Positions 17,087 to 26,588 of a DNA stretch of 52,205 bases are shown here, piece by piece. The stretch spans positions 1 through 52,205 of the forward strand of contig DAOSVM010000016.1 of the NCBI GenBank assembly GCA_035379625.1, in the 5' to 3' direction. A model generated the notes under the pieces. The model made no database searches. It was not told the origin of the DNA and was given only the letters and a program-made list of their open reading frames with translations. A program made the position numbers and the translations under genes. Source of the DNA: DAOSCP01 sp035379625. GTDB taxonomy: Bacteria; Bacteroidota; Ignavibacteria; Ignavibacteriales; DAOSCP01. Positions within the stretch are counted from its first letter, which is position 1. Each line of letters begins with the position of its first letter.

Positions 17087-19825
17087 ATGTACAAAAAAAT
17101 TTTATTACTAATTATTTTTATATCAAATTTCCTTCTTGCTCAAGCTCCCCCATATCCTGAATATTTAGAAAAAATTAATAAAGGTTTAGTTCCTGTTCCA
17201 CACGTTTTATCAAATCCAGAATATTATGAAAATTGGGAATTAAACTGGAATAAACCAAGTTTGAAGAAAAAGTTGTTAGAAAATGGTTTTTATCCAGAAC
17301 AGACAAACGCTTTAATTGGTAATATAAATGTTTTAGTTGTTTTAGTTGATTTTAGTGACAATCCTGCAACAAAACCAGCTACATATTTTGACGATTTGGT
17401 ATTTGATACAACAAATGCCAATCCTTGGTCTGTATCAAATTATTATCGTTCAGTTTCTTACAATAAAATTAAAATCGTTGCTGCTAACAAGCCAAGCCAA
17501 ATAGGTTGGATTCGTTTATCTAAAACTTACTCTTATTATGTTGGTTCAGACAATGGACATACAAAATCCTCCGAATTTGTTACTGATGTGTTAACAGCTA
17601 TAGATAATCAAGTTGATTTCAAAAAATATGATAATGATGGCGATGGAAAAATTGAAGGTCTAATCATAGTTCATGCTGGACCAGGGGCTGAAGTGGGCGT
17701 TTCTAATGCAATTTGGTCACATGCAGGTTGGGGTACATACATTCCTGCTTTTGATGGAGTAAAAGTTAACCGTTATTCTGTTTGTCCAGAAATTTATTAT
17801 GGAACTAAAGCCGTTCAACCTGGTGTATTTTGTCACGAATTAGGTCACTCTTTATTCAATTTTATTGATGTTTATGATAGACACACAAATAACTCACAAG
17901 GTTATCAATCTCAAGGGCTTGGCAACTGGAGTTTAATGGCTAGCGGTAGTTATTTAGGAGCAAGCTCTAACGATGGTTCAAGACCTTGTAGACCTGATAT
18001 TTATAATATTTTGAAAATGGGCACTATTACTCCAAAAGATTTAACAACTTCTTCAAAAAATATTATTCTTAAACCTATAAATGATACAAATTTAGTTTAT
18101 CGTATTCCATATCAATTAGCATCATCTGTAAATACTTATTATTTAGTTGAATACCGACAAAAAAAAGGTATCGACGCCCAAATACCTGGTGAAGGTGTTT
18201 TTATCTATAAAATCGATAATTTTGTCGCAGATCAAAATGACTATGAATGGATTCCAGCTCCTAAAAACCCAGCTGGTCATACTAACCAAGGTCATTACCA
18301 AGTTTCTCTAATTCAAGCAGATGGTGAGTATCACCTCGAACGTTCTTCTTCTGATGGGGGTAATAATGGTGACGCTGCCGATCCTTATCCCGGAACTAAA
18401 AATGTTACAGAATATACTTTTAATACGTTCCCTAGTTCTATCGACTACGATGGAATTAAACAAACTGTAAACATTAGAAATATCAAAATTAACTCTAATA
18501 ATACTGCTTCCTTTGACCTTGAAAGAGATTTCTTATTCTCAAATTCTATAATTAACTATAAAAATGTTGCTAAAACTATTAACAATACTAAAACCTTAAA
18601 CTTCAAACTTGCAAATGCTTCTGGTAATTTAACTAGTATTACAGATGCAAAATTATTAAATACAAATTCAAAGTTTTCTTTTGAAACAAATCCCTCTTTA
18701 CCTTCAAACTTGTTAAACAATAAATATTTCGAACTTAACATTAAATTAAATACAAATGATACTGGAGCTTTTTCCGATACTTTATCTTTAACCGTTGCAA
18801 ATAAAACATTTAAAATTCCAGTAATTGCCAACGTTGTTGAATTAAATAAAGCAGAAACAAACCAAATTTATGTTGTTTCAACTGCATCAACACCTAGTAA
18901 AATTTATAAATTAAACAGCTTTAATGCTTCTAGCACATTAGCTGCTACATTTCCAACGAATTATGATTTACCTGTAATTACAATCAATCCAGTAACGAAA
19001 GAATTTTTTGGCTTTGTCAATTATCAAGATATTTACAGATACGATTTATCACAAAATCAATTTTATTACGAAGGTTCACTAAGTGAAAAAATAAACGCTG
19101 CAACATTTGATTTAAATGGAAATATGTATGCAGTAACACAATCTGGTAAATTCTTACAAGTTAACCCATATAACGCACAATCTAATGTAATAAGTACAAA
19201 AACAATTCCTTACCAATCTATTTGCTGTGATGTAAATTCTGGCAAATTTTATACAACATTAAATTCTACAAACAATGATATAAAAAATGCAATTTATGAA
19301 ATTACTGCAACCAATGGAGATACTGTAAGAATAGCTACAACAAACAAAAACAAAATTATTGGTGGAATTGCTGCAGATGGAAACGGTAATTTATTCTTAA
19401 TTCCTGCTCCTGAAGGATTAAAATATGCCGGTTTATACAAATTTAATATTACAAATAAAACAATTGATTCACTTGGAAATACTAACTTGCGAAACTTAAA
19501 AAGTATAGCATTTGTTCCACAAAATGTAACATCTGTAAAAGATTTCACAGATATCAAACCACAAACATATAACCTTTATCAAAATTATCCTAATCCTTTC
19601 AATCCAACAACAACAATACAATTTAGTATACCAGAAAGAACTAACGTAAAACTATCCATTTTCGATGTTTTAGGGCGTAAAATTCAAACTATAATAAACG
19701 ATGAACTTTCAGCTGGCACATATAAATTCAATTTTAATGCGAATAATTTATCAAGTGGTATATATTTCTATCGACTGGATGCAGGGAAATTTTCCTCAGT
19801 CAAAAAGATGATACTTATGAAATAA
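17087..19825 (+). CDS. Secreted M6-family metalloprotease with type IX sorting domain
   Basis: Exported protease of 912 residues. Signal peptide 1-19 (ends LLAQA). The M6 (immune-inhibitor-A-like) catalytic domain spans about 85-400, with an acidic calcium-type loop DNDGDGKIEG near 183-192 and the zinc motif HELGH at 250-254 followed by a downstream Asp in FIDVYD. A beta-rich region and a propeller-like region (about 600-810) follow. The last 80 residues, beginning YNLYQNYPNPFNP (829-841) and ending FSSVKKMILMK, are a type IX secretion sorting domain, which is cleaved while the protein is attached to the cell surface or released. AGAGG precedes the ATG. No secretion machinery gene is adjacent, apart from the possible PorE-like gene at 43800. 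Confidence 0.92.
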   Translation: MYKKILLLIIFISNFLLAQAPPYPEYLEKINKGLVPVPHVLSNPEYYENWELNWNKPSLKKKLLENGFYPEQTNALIGNINVLVVLVDFSDNPATKPATYFDDLVFDTTNANPWSVSNYYRSVSYNKIKIVAANKPSQIGWIRLSKTYSYYVGSDNGHTKSSEFVTDVLTAIDNQVDFKKYDNDGDGKIEGLIIVHAGPGAEVGVSNAIWSHAGWGTYIPAFDGVKVNRYSVCPEIYYGTKAVQPGVFCHELGHSLFNFIDVYDRHTNNSQGYQSQGLGNWSLMASGSYLGASSNDGSRPCRPDIYNILKMGTITPKDLTTSSKNIILKPINDTNLVYRIPYQLASSVNTYYLVEYRQKKGIDAQIPGEGVFIYKIDNFVADQNDYEWIPAPKNPAGHTNQGHYQVSLIQADGEYHLERSSSDGGNNGDAADPYPGTKNVTEYTFNTFPSSIDYDGIKQTVNIRNIKINSNNTASFDLERDFLFSNSIINYKNVAKTINNTKTLNFKLANASGNLTSITDAKLLNTNSKFSFETNPSLPSNLLNNKYFELNIKLNTNDTGAFSDTLSLTVANKTFKIPVIANVVELNKAETNQIYVVSTASTPSKIYKLNSFNASSTLAATFPTNYDLPVITINPVTKEFFGFVNYQDIYRYDLSQNQFYYEGSLSEKINAATFDLNGNMYAVTQSGKFLQVNPYNAQSNVISTKTIPYQSICCDVNSGKFYTTLNSTNNDIKNAIYEITATNGDTVRIATTNKNKIIGGIAADGNGNLFLIPAPEGLKYAGLYKFNITNKTIDSLGNTNLRNLKSIAFVPQNVTSVKDFTDIKPQTYNLYQNYPNPFNPTTTIQFSIPERTNVKLSIFDVLGRKIQTIINDELSAGTYKFNFNANNLSSGIYFYRLDAGKFSSVKKMILMK

Positions 19826-19846
19826 TTTTGAAATCAATTCTTACAG

Positions 19847-19872
19847 GCCGTGTTTCTAGCACGGCTTTTTTT
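19847..19872 (+). terminator. Rho-independent terminator of the metalloprotease gene
   Basis: Stem GCCGTG, loop TTTCTAG, stem CACGGC, then seven T. It begins 22 bases after the stop codon and lies before repeat element B, so the element is probably outside the transcript. Confidence 0.85.
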
Positions 19873-19902
19873 ATTTTTAAATTTCAAAAAAATATTCATA
19901 TA

Positions 19903-20560
19903 TAGCTCAGACGGTGTAAGCATAAAGCCCGCGCGCCAAGCGGCGCACGGGCGGGCTAAAGCCCAAAATATTTCACTCGTTAATCCATATCTTGCATAAT
20001 ATCAATGACTAGCATAATTTATATTTTTATACAATTAATAATTGACGAAATTTTTGTAAGTAGATTGTAAATTTTAAAAGCATTATAATATTTTCGTATA
20101 TACAATATATTTGCATATACGATACAATTAAACTTTTGAAAAATATTTTTGCATTACAATATAATTGTATATACAATATAATTAGCTTCAAAAATATTTT
20201 TGTATATACAATATAATTGATTTTACGATATAATTGTATTTGCTGTTATTTAAAAAAACTTATCAAATGAATAAATTTGCAATAATACAATTAAGCTTTA
20301 CTAAGGAAATATTTTATCAAAAACTCCGTTAGCTCTGCGGGCTGGCAGTCCTTTTAGGAAAATAGAAAATTTTAGCTCGCTATTCCGTAGTAAAAATTTT
20401 GAGATTTTGTAATCTTAGAATTATATTTTTATTTAGCCGATAACGCATTAGGTTTAATTTTCCAAGTAGCTTAAAGGATGCGAATGTTAAAGTTTATCAT
20501 TTTAGCCCCTTGCAGCTTTCGTTATGCTGCAAGGGGCTTAAGCTTACACTGTCTGAGCTA
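19903..20560 (+). repeat. Repeat element B (full copy)
   Basis: Longest copy, 658 bp from TA to TA. The left end TAGCTCAGACGGTGTAAGC is identical to copies A and C; the right end reads GCTTACACTGTCTGAGCTA. The left hairpin (19928-19951) has one mismatch in its 10-bp stem and loop AAGC. The box ATTGACGAAA is 137 bp from the left end, and the palindrome array starts 182 bp in. The right hairpin (20504-20538) has the 13-bp stem AGCCCCTTGCAGC. In place of the AGCGGGCCG hairpin it has only a decayed TAGCTCGCTATTCCG near 20373, followed by about 120 bp not seen in A or C. It lies between convergent genes and I see no coding sequence. Confidence 0.85.
20087..20241. repeat. Palindrome array of element B
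   Basis: Three pairs of palindromes. The cleanest are TTGTATATACAA at 20165-20176 and 20200-20211; others are TTCGTATATACAA, TTTGCATATACGA, TTGCATTACAA and TTGATTTTACGA. Centres within a pair are about 17 bp apart. Order and flanks (first begins TTCGTA, last ends TTACGATATAATT) match copies A and C. Confidence 0.78.
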
Positions 20561-20619
20561 AATAATCTTTCTAGCCTTTTACTATTATTCACGATAAATT
20601 AGATTTTTTCTAGATTTCA

Positions 20620-21318
20620 TTAATTTATTTTTAATGTACCAATACCACCGTCAACTGTTATAATTTGTCCAGTTATGAACTCGGAATTGTTTGAGAGCAA
20701 AAACTCGACAAGTTTAGCAATCTCAGATGCAGAGCCGATTCTTTTAAGCGGATGTCTTTCTTCTAAAGCTTTTAATTTTGTCTCATTGTTTATAAATTTC
20801 TCGGCTAAAGGAGTAATGGTTATTGAAGGAGCAATACAATTTACTCTAATATATGGTGCAAACTCTGCGGCTAAGCTTCTTGTAAGCCCTTCTAATGCAC
20901 TTTTTGCAGAGGAAATAGATGAATGGTAAGGCATTCCTGTTTGTGCGGCAACTGAACTAAAGAGTACAATGCTAGCTTTTTGTGATGTTTTTAAATTATT
21001 CAAATACTTTTTAACTGTTTTAATAGCACCATAAAAATTGATTTCCATATCATATTGAAAATCTTCAAGCTTTAAATTTTGAAATGGTTTTAAGGTAATT
21101 GTACCCGGTAAATATACCAATCCGTTTAAAGATTCTGAAATTTCAGGGAATTCATTTAAATCTTTTGTAACATCTACTTGATAATATTTGATATTTTCAT
21201 TGTCTAGTGTGAGTTCATTTTTTCGGGAAAAAACAATTAACTTATTATTTTCACATAAAATTTTTACAGTTTCTAAACCTATTCCTGATGTTCCACCAAC
21301 TATTAAATACGTCTTCAT
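20620..21318 (-). CDS. Short-chain dehydrogenase/reductase (SDR)
   Basis: Classical SDR of 232 residues. Cofactor motif GGTSGIGLETV near the amino end, LVYLPG in place of the usual NNAG, the catalytic Ser in VLFSSVAAQTGMPYHSSISSAKSALEGL with Tyr-to-His/Ser change (YHSSISSAK; the usual YxxxK is not cleanly kept), and the carboxyl end EFITGQIITVDGGIG. The last part resembles FabG-like enzymes. Substrate unknown. A ribosome site AAGG lies 7 bases before the ATG. Element B follows its stop by about 60 bases. Confidence 0.8.
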   Translation of the reverse strand: MKTYLIVGGTSGIGLETVKILCENNKLIVFSRKNELTLDNENIKYYQVDVTKDLNEFPEISESLNGLVYLPGTITLKPFQNLKLEDFQYDMEINFYGAIKTVKKYLNNLKTSQKASIVLFSSVAAQTGMPYHSSISSAKSALEGLTRSLAAEFAPYIRVNCIAPSITITPLAEKFINNETKLKALEERHPLKRIGSASEIAKLVEFLLSNNSEFITGQIITVDGGIGTLKIN

Positions 21319-21339
21319 TACAATACCTTAAAATATTTA

Positions 21340-21462
21340 TTAAAAACTAATTGTTGCATTGAGTGAAACGGATTTATTAAAGCTATCAAGTATTGGATAA
21401 AGATACATACTGGCATTATGATAATTTGTATAAAAGAAAGCGCTATCAAAACCAAATAAAAA
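21340..21462 (-). pseudogene. Possible 3' remnant of an outer-membrane beta-barrel protein
   Basis: On the minus strand there is a reading frame without a start codon that ends at a stop at 21340-21342. It reads LFGFDSAFFYTNYHNASMY and then ends in NKSVSLNATISF. Alternating polar and hydrophobic residues and a carboxyl-terminal Phe are the hallmark of the last strands of an outer-membrane barrel, with the BAM recognition end. Upstream the frame runs into the terminator of the UDP-glucuronate decarboxylase gene, so the rest of the gene has been lost. A chance reading frame in AT-rich DNA is possible. Confidence 0.35.
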
Positions 21463-21484
21463 AAGCCCTTTTGAGAAGGGCTTT
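21457..21484 (-). terminator. Rho-independent terminator of the five-gene operon ending in UDP-glucuronate decarboxylase
   Basis: On the minus strand: AAAGCCCTT, loop CTCAA, AAGGGCTTT and a T run. It starts 7 bases after the stop of the gene at 21491. The stem is symmetrical, but only the minus-strand reading leaves a long T tract. Confidence 0.88.
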
Positions 21485-21490
21485 AATATT

Positions 21491-22438
21491 TTATTTTTTA
21501 ATTTTATTTTTGAAATATTCTATTGTTATTTTCAAACCTTCTTGTCTACTAACTTTTGGTTCCCAATTCAAAATTCTTTTTGCTTTTGTTATATCCGGTT
21601 TCCTAACTTTTGGATCATCTTCTGGAAGTGGTTTGAATATTATTTTACTTTTTGTTTCTATATGTTTTAACACTTCCTCAGCAAATTGTAGAATTGTAAT
21701 TTCTGCTGGATTTCCAATATTAACCGGTTCAACTTCATCACTCATAAGTAATCTGTAAATACCTTCAACTAAATCGGAAACATAGCAAAAACTTCTTGTT
21801 TGAGAACCATCACCAAATACAGTTAGGTCTTCACCTCTTAGTGCTTGTCCGACAAAAGCAGGTAAAACTCTACCATCATCCAAACGCATTCTTGGCCCGT
21901 AAGTGTTGAAAATTCGGACAATTCTTGTATCTACTCCGTGATAGCGATGATATGCCATTGTCATAGCTTCTGCAAAACGTTTTGCTTCATCATAAACACC
22001 CCTAGGACCAATAGGATTTACATTCCCCCAATAATCTTCAGTCTGCGGATGAATAAGCGGATCGCCATATACTTCAGAAGTTGAAGCTAGAAGAAATCTT
22101 GCTTTTTTTTCTTTAGCTAGTCCTAAAGCTTTATGTGTTCCTAATGATCCAACTTTTAATGTTTGAATTGGTAATTTTAAATAATCAATTGGACTCGCTG
22201 GTGATGCAAAATGTAAAATAAAATCAACTCTTCCCGGAACGTGAATATAATTAGTAACATCGTGTTTAATAAATGTGAAATTCTCATTCCCAAAAAGATG
22301 TTCTATATTTTCAAGATTACCTGTTAATAAGTTATCAATAGCAATAACTTTGAGACCTTCATTAATAAGTTTATCACAAAGATGAGAGCCTAAAAATCCA
22401 GCTCCTCCTGTTACCACGGCAACTTTTTTTTCTTGCAT
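21491..22438 (-). CDS. UDP-glucuronate decarboxylase (UDP-xylose synthase type)
   Basis: Extended SDR of 315 residues that converts UDP-glucuronate to UDP-xylose. GGAGFLGSHLCDKL is the NAD-binding motif; HFASPASPIDYLKLPIQTLKVGS and STSEVYGDPLIHPQTE are blocks specific to UXS-type enzymes; the catalytic Tyr-Lys pair is in GVYDEAKRFAEA; FNTYGPRMRLDDGRVLPAF and GDGSQTRSFCYV follow. It is 9 bases after ugd, whose product is its substrate, so the two genes make UDP-xylose or a 4-keto sugar for surface glycans. AAGGAG ribosome site. Last gene of its operon. Confidence 0.93.
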   Translation of the reverse strand: MQEKKVAVVTGGAGFLGSHLCDKLINEGLKVIAIDNLLTGNLENIEHLFGNENFTFIKHDVTNYIHVPGRVDFILHFASPASPIDYLKLPIQTLKVGSLGTHKALGLAKEKKARFLLASTSEVYGDPLIHPQTEDYWGNVNPIGPRGVYDEAKRFAEAMTMAYHRYHGVDTRIVRIFNTYGPRMRLDDGRVLPAFVGQALRGEDLTVFGDGSQTRSFCYVSDLVEGIYRLLMSDEVEPVNIGNPAEITILQFAEEVLKHIETKSKIIFKPLPEDDPKVRKPDITKAKRILNWEPKVSRQEGLKITIEYFKNKIKK

Positions 22439-22447
22439 AAATACTCC

Positions 22448-23779
22448 TTATTGCGAAATTACTGGTTGTCTACCAATGCTAAAATATGTGAAATTTTGCT
22501 CTTTCATTAATTGCAAATCATAAACATTTCTACCATCAAAAATTAGTTTATTTTTTAATTTAGCTTTGATAATATCAAAATCTGGATTTCTAAATTCGTT
22601 CCATTCTGTCAAAATTAGCAAAGCATCTTTATTATCAAGAATTTGATACATATCATCACCATAGGTAATATCTTCTTTAATATAAAATTTTGCTTGTTCC
22701 ATAGCAGCAGGATCGTAAGCAGTTACTTTAGCACCTAATTTAATAAGCTCTCGAATTATATAGATTGAAGGCGCTTCTCGCATATCATCTGTATTAGGTT
22801 TAAATGATAACCCCCAAATAGCAAATTCTTTCCCTTTGACATCATTATTGAAATATTTCAAAATTTTTTCAACTAAAATAACCTTCTGTTTATTATTAAT
22901 TTCATCTACAACCTTCAAAATATTTAATGAACCATTATTTTCTTCAGCAGATTTAATTAAAGCTCTTACATCTTTTGGGAAACAAGAACCACCATAACCA
23001 ATTCCAGGAAAAAGGAAACGTTTACCAATTCTTTGATCTGCCCCCATTCCTTTTCTTACATTGTCAACATTAGCACCAACCTTTTCACAATAATTAGCTA
23101 ATTCATTCATAAAAGTAATTCTCATTGCAAGATAAGAATTAGCTGCATATTTAGTAACCTCTGCGCTTTTTGTATCCATTACCAAAATTGGATTACCTTG
23201 TCTTACAAATGGCTCGTATAACAATTTCATCATTTCCAGTGAATTAGGATTTTCACCACCAATAACAACTCTATCTGGTTTCATAAAATCTTCAACAGCA
23301 AAACCTTCTTTCAAAAATTCTGGATTGGAAACTACATCAAAATTTGAAACTCCATACTTAGCTATTGCCTCTTTAACTTTTTGTGCTGTACCAACTGGCA
23401 CTGTACTTTTATTTACAACAATTTTAAAATCAGCATCATTGTTCTCTTTCAAAATCTTGCCAATCTCATCAGCAACCCCTAATACATATTTCAAATCAGC
23501 AGAACCATCTTCACCTTGTGGTGTTGGTAAGCATAAAAATATTATTTCTGAGCTTAAAACTGCATTCTTCAAATCATTTGTAAATGTTAATCTTTTTTTT
23601 GCAATATTTCTATAAAATAAAATATCAAGCCCAGGCTCATAAATTGTTAACTCAGCATTTTGTAATTTACTCAATTTCTCAGGATTATTATCAACACAAA
23701 TAACATGATTTCCCATTTCAGCAAAACAGGTCCCACTAACAAGACCAACATAACCTGTTCCAATAACTGATAATTTCAT
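22448..23779 (-). CDS. ugd: UDP-glucose 6-dehydrogenase
   Basis: Oxidises UDP-glucose twice, with NAD, to UDP-glucuronate. 443 residues: GTGYVGLVSGTCFAEMG (NAD site), CLPTPQGEDGSADL, STVPVGTA, SNPEFLKEGFAVEDFMKPDR, and the active-site block GYGGSCFPKDV with the nucleophile Cys266, then WGLSFKPNTDDMREAPS. Directly followed by its partner decarboxylase. TTAGGAG ribosome site. Confidence 0.95.
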   Translation of the reverse strand: MKLSVIGTGYVGLVSGTCFAEMGNHVICVDNNPEKLSKLQNAELTIYEPGLDILFYRNIAKKRLTFTNDLKNAVLSSEIIFLCLPTPQGEDGSADLKYVLGVADEIGKILKENNDADFKIVVNKSTVPVGTAQKVKEAIAKYGVSNFDVVSNPEFLKEGFAVEDFMKPDRVVIGGENPNSLEMMKLLYEPFVRQGNPILVMDTKSAEVTKYAANSYLAMRITFMNELANYCEKVGANVDNVRKGMGADQRIGKRFLFPGIGYGGSCFPKDVRALIKSAEENNGSLNILKVVDEINNKQKVILVEKILKYFNNDVKGKEFAIWGLSFKPNTDDMREAPSIYIIRELIKLGAKVTAYDPAAMEQAKFYIKEDITYGDDMYQILDNKDALLILTEWNEFRNPDFDIIKAKLKNKLIFDGRNVYDLQLMKEQNFTYFSIGRQPVISQ

Positions 23780-23819
23780 AAAATTCTCCTAATTTTTATT
23801 TTTTTCAATATTCAACATT

Positions 23820-25202
23820 TTAAATATGTATTGCTTCATTATATGCATTCGCCACAGCTTCCATTACCATTTCTGATAATGTAGGATGTGAGTGTATTGT
23901 ATGCAATATTTCTTTATAAGTCATCTCATTAGATTTTGCTAAAGTAAATTCTGCAATCATTTCAGTTGCTTCTGGACCGACAATTGTAGCTCCTAATAAT
24001 TCTCCATATTTTGCATCATAAATACATTTTACAAATCCTTCCCTTTCACCAATTGCTGTTGCTTTTCCAGATGCAGAATATGGAAATTTACCAATTTTTA
24101 TTTCATATCCTTTTTCTTTTGCTTTCTCTTCTTTTAATCCTACGCTTGCAATTTGTGGTTGAGTATATACGCATCCAGGGATTGATTCATAATTAATAGC
24201 TGGTCTTTCAATTCCTTTCATTTTTTCAACACAAACAATCGCTTCAGCTGAAGCAACGTGTGCTAACCAAGGCGCACCTATAACATCACCAATAGCATAA
24301 ATATTTTCAATATTTGTTTGATAAGTTTCTTTATTTACAACAATTGCTCCTCTATTAATTTCAATTCCAATATCTTCTAAACCAATATTTTCAACATTCC
24401 CTGTAACCCCAATTGCATTCAATACAATATCCACATTTATAATTTTTTCGCCAATATGTACATTAACTTTATCATTAGCTACTTCTGCTTTGTCAACTTT
24501 TGTTGATGTAAGAATTTCAACACCTAAAGATTTCAATTTTTTCATCAGCAATGCCGATGCTTCTTTATCTTCTGTCGGTAAAATTGTATCCATCATTTCT
24601 ACTAATGTTACTTTAGTCCCTAACATAGCATAAAAATATGCAAATTCCACTCCAATTGCTCCAGCACCGATTATAACCATTGTTTCAGGTTGTTGTTCCA
24701 AACTCATTGCTTCTTTAGATGTAATAATCCGTTTTCTATCTACAGGTATTGTGTCAAAAACTTTTGGTCTTGCTCCTGTTGCAATAATTAATTTCTCAAA
24801 ATTCAAAGAACTTTTTGTCCCATCACTTTCTACAACTATTTCATTTTTATTGATAATTTTCCCAAAACCTTTTACAACATCAATTTTATTTTTTTTCATC
24901 AAATAATCAACGCCTTTAGTAATTGTAGTAGAAACTACGCGGCTTCTTTGTATGATTTTTTTAAAATCAAACGAATATCCGTCAATATTTATACCAAATT
25001 TTGAAGCATTCTTTACCGTATCTAATACTTCAACACTTTTTAATAGGGCTTTAGTTGGTATACAACCCCAATTTAAACATACTCCACCCAAATTATCCTT
25101 TTCGACTAATGCAACTTTAAATCCAAGTTGTGAAGCTCTAATTGCAGCTACATATCCCCCTGGACCTCCACCTAAAACGATGAGATCGTATTTTTTTTCC
25201 AT
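23820..25202 (-). CDS. lpdA: Dihydrolipoyl dehydrogenase
   Basis: E3 flavoprotein of 2-oxoacid dehydrogenase complexes and of the glycine cleavage system (L protein). 460 residues. FAD motif LGGGPGGYVAAIRASQ, redox disulfide GGVCLNWGCIPTK (Cys42 and Cys47), the second nucleotide motif IIGAGAIGVEFAYFYAMLG, and the carboxyl-terminal HSHPTLSEMVMEA with the catalytic His-Glu pair. It lies between the PIF1-like helicase gene (15 bases) and ugd (40 bases). gcvPB at 50666 could use it. Confidence 0.95.
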   Translation of the reverse strand: MEKKYDLIVLGGGPGGYVAAIRASQLGFKVALVEKDNLGGVCLNWGCIPTKALLKSVEVLDTVKNASKFGINIDGYSFDFKKIIQRSRVVSTTITKGVDYLMKKNKIDVVKGFGKIINKNEIVVESDGTKSSLNFEKLIIATGARPKVFDTIPVDRKRIITSKEAMSLEQQPETMVIIGAGAIGVEFAYFYAMLGTKVTLVEMMDTILPTEDKEASALLMKKLKSLGVEILTSTKVDKAEVANDKVNVHIGEKIINVDIVLNAIGVTGNVENIGLEDIGIEINRGAIVVNKETYQTNIENIYAIGDVIGAPWLAHVASAEAIVCVEKMKGIERPAINYESIPGCVYTQPQIASVGLKEEKAKEKGYEIKIGKFPYSASGKATAIGEREGFVKCIYDAKYGELLGATIVGPEATEMIAEFTLAKSNEMTYKEILHTIHSHPTLSEMVMEAVANAYNEAIHI

Positions 25203-25217
25203 TTTTACCTCTATTTA

Positions 25218-26588
25218 CTAATTTAATCTTTTAATTCCAATTCTTTTATTAGAATAAAAATCTTCTACTTCGTTGGCAATAATTATGTCAGAAATTTTTA
25301 ATTCTTGTGATAATTTTATGTTATCTAATTTCCTAACTCTACTTAATCCAACGTATGTCTGACCATGTGCAAAACTTCCTCTTCCTAAATTTAGCGTAAT
25401 TTTATTTAGAGTTAAACCTTGACTTTTATGAATTGTCATCGCCCAAGCTAATTTTAACGGATATTGAAAAAATGAACCAACAGGAACGCATTCAATTTTT
25501 TTTTGCTCATTTATTTGATATTTATATTTCATATACATTACTTTTGTAATCTCAATAACACTTTTATTTTCCAATTCAACTATTATTTTATCATCTTCAA
25601 ATTCTTTTATTATTCCTAAGGTTCCATTTACCCAACGTTTCGCAGTATCATTGACAGTAAGCATTACTTTAGCACTTTTCTTTAATTTTAATTCATATTC
25701 AGTAGGCAATTCTTCAATAGGAAAATCCCCTTTTATAATTCCTTTGTATATTTTAAGTTCTTCATTTATTTCATTTAATTTTTGCTCATTATAATTTTTT
25801 GCAATATAATTTGTAGATGATAATATAATACCATATTCCTCATATTGGAATTTATTTCTGTAACAAAGTGAATTTACAAATTCCAAATCGGATTTTGTTA
25901 ATTCTCTATTCCTAATTTTCTGTAGAAATTGAATAAATTTTTCATCATCTTGGCGTAAAATATTTTTTAATTCAAAAACAAATATATCAACATTAGATAT
26001 TACATCTGAACTAAAGAAAAAGGGAGTTTCGTAAAATTCAAAAAAAATATTTTCATCATTTCTTACAACTGGTGGTAATTGCATTAAATCACCAAAAAGT
26101 ATAATTCTCACTCCACCAAATGGGAAAGGACTATTTCTTTCTCTTCTTAGTATTGAATCAATAGTATCAAATAAATCTGCCCTTACCATTGATACTTCAT
26201 CAATAATTAAATAATCTAAATTTTTGATAATTGGTTTCAACACATCAGGTGGCTTATAAACATTTAATATATCATCTAATAAAAGTCTTGGTTGTAAGCG
26301 AAAAAAGGAATGAATAGTTTGTCCTTGAATATTTATTGCCCCCATTCCAGTTGGTGCTAAAAAAACAGCATTCAATTTATTTATTGTGAAGAAATTTCTT
26401 AAAGCCATTAAAAGTGTTGACTTTCCTGTTCCCGCACTACCAGTTATAAATAGTATACTTTCTTTTGAAAAATTATTATTTTTAACTATATCTATAACCT
26501 TTTGTTGTTCAAATGTTAAAGATTGTTCTTGGATAAAATAATTTATATTATTATCTTTATTTAATTGAACAATTTTAAAGTTATCCAT
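25218..26588 (-). CDS. PIF1-like superfamily 1 DNA helicase
   Basis: AAA helicase of 456 residues. Walker A ITGSAGTGKSTLL (49-61), GMGAINIQGQTIHSFF (motif Ia), LIIDEVSMVRADLFD (Walker B), FGDLMQLPPV (motif III), and near the end AWAMTIHKSQGLTL and YVGLSRVRKLDNI, which are the SF1B signatures of PIF1/RecD2-like enzymes. It probably unwinds structured DNA such as G-quadruplexes or stalled forks. It overlaps the mug-like gene by 8 bases, which suggests a joint repair role. Confidence 0.88.
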   Translation of the reverse strand: MDNFKIVQLNKDNNINYFIQEQSLTFEQQKVIDIVKNNNFSKESILFITGSAGTGKSTLLMALRNFFTINKLNAVFLAPTGMGAINIQGQTIHSFFRLQPRLLLDDILNVYKPPDVLKPIIKNLDYLIIDEVSMVRADLFDTIDSILRRERNSPFPFGGVRIILFGDLMQLPPVVRNDENIFFEFYETPFFFSSDVISNVDIFVFELKNILRQDDEKFIQFLQKIRNRELTKSDLEFVNSLCYRNKFQYEEYGIILSSTNYIAKNYNEQKLNEINEELKIYKGIIKGDFPIEELPTEYELKLKKSAKVMLTVNDTAKRWVNGTLGIIKEFEDDKIIVELENKSVIEITKVMYMKYKYQINEQKKIECVPVGSFFQYPLKLAWAMTIHKSQGLTLNKITLNLGRGSFAHGQTYVGLSRVRKLDNIKLSQELKISDIIIANEVEDFYSNKRIGIKRLN

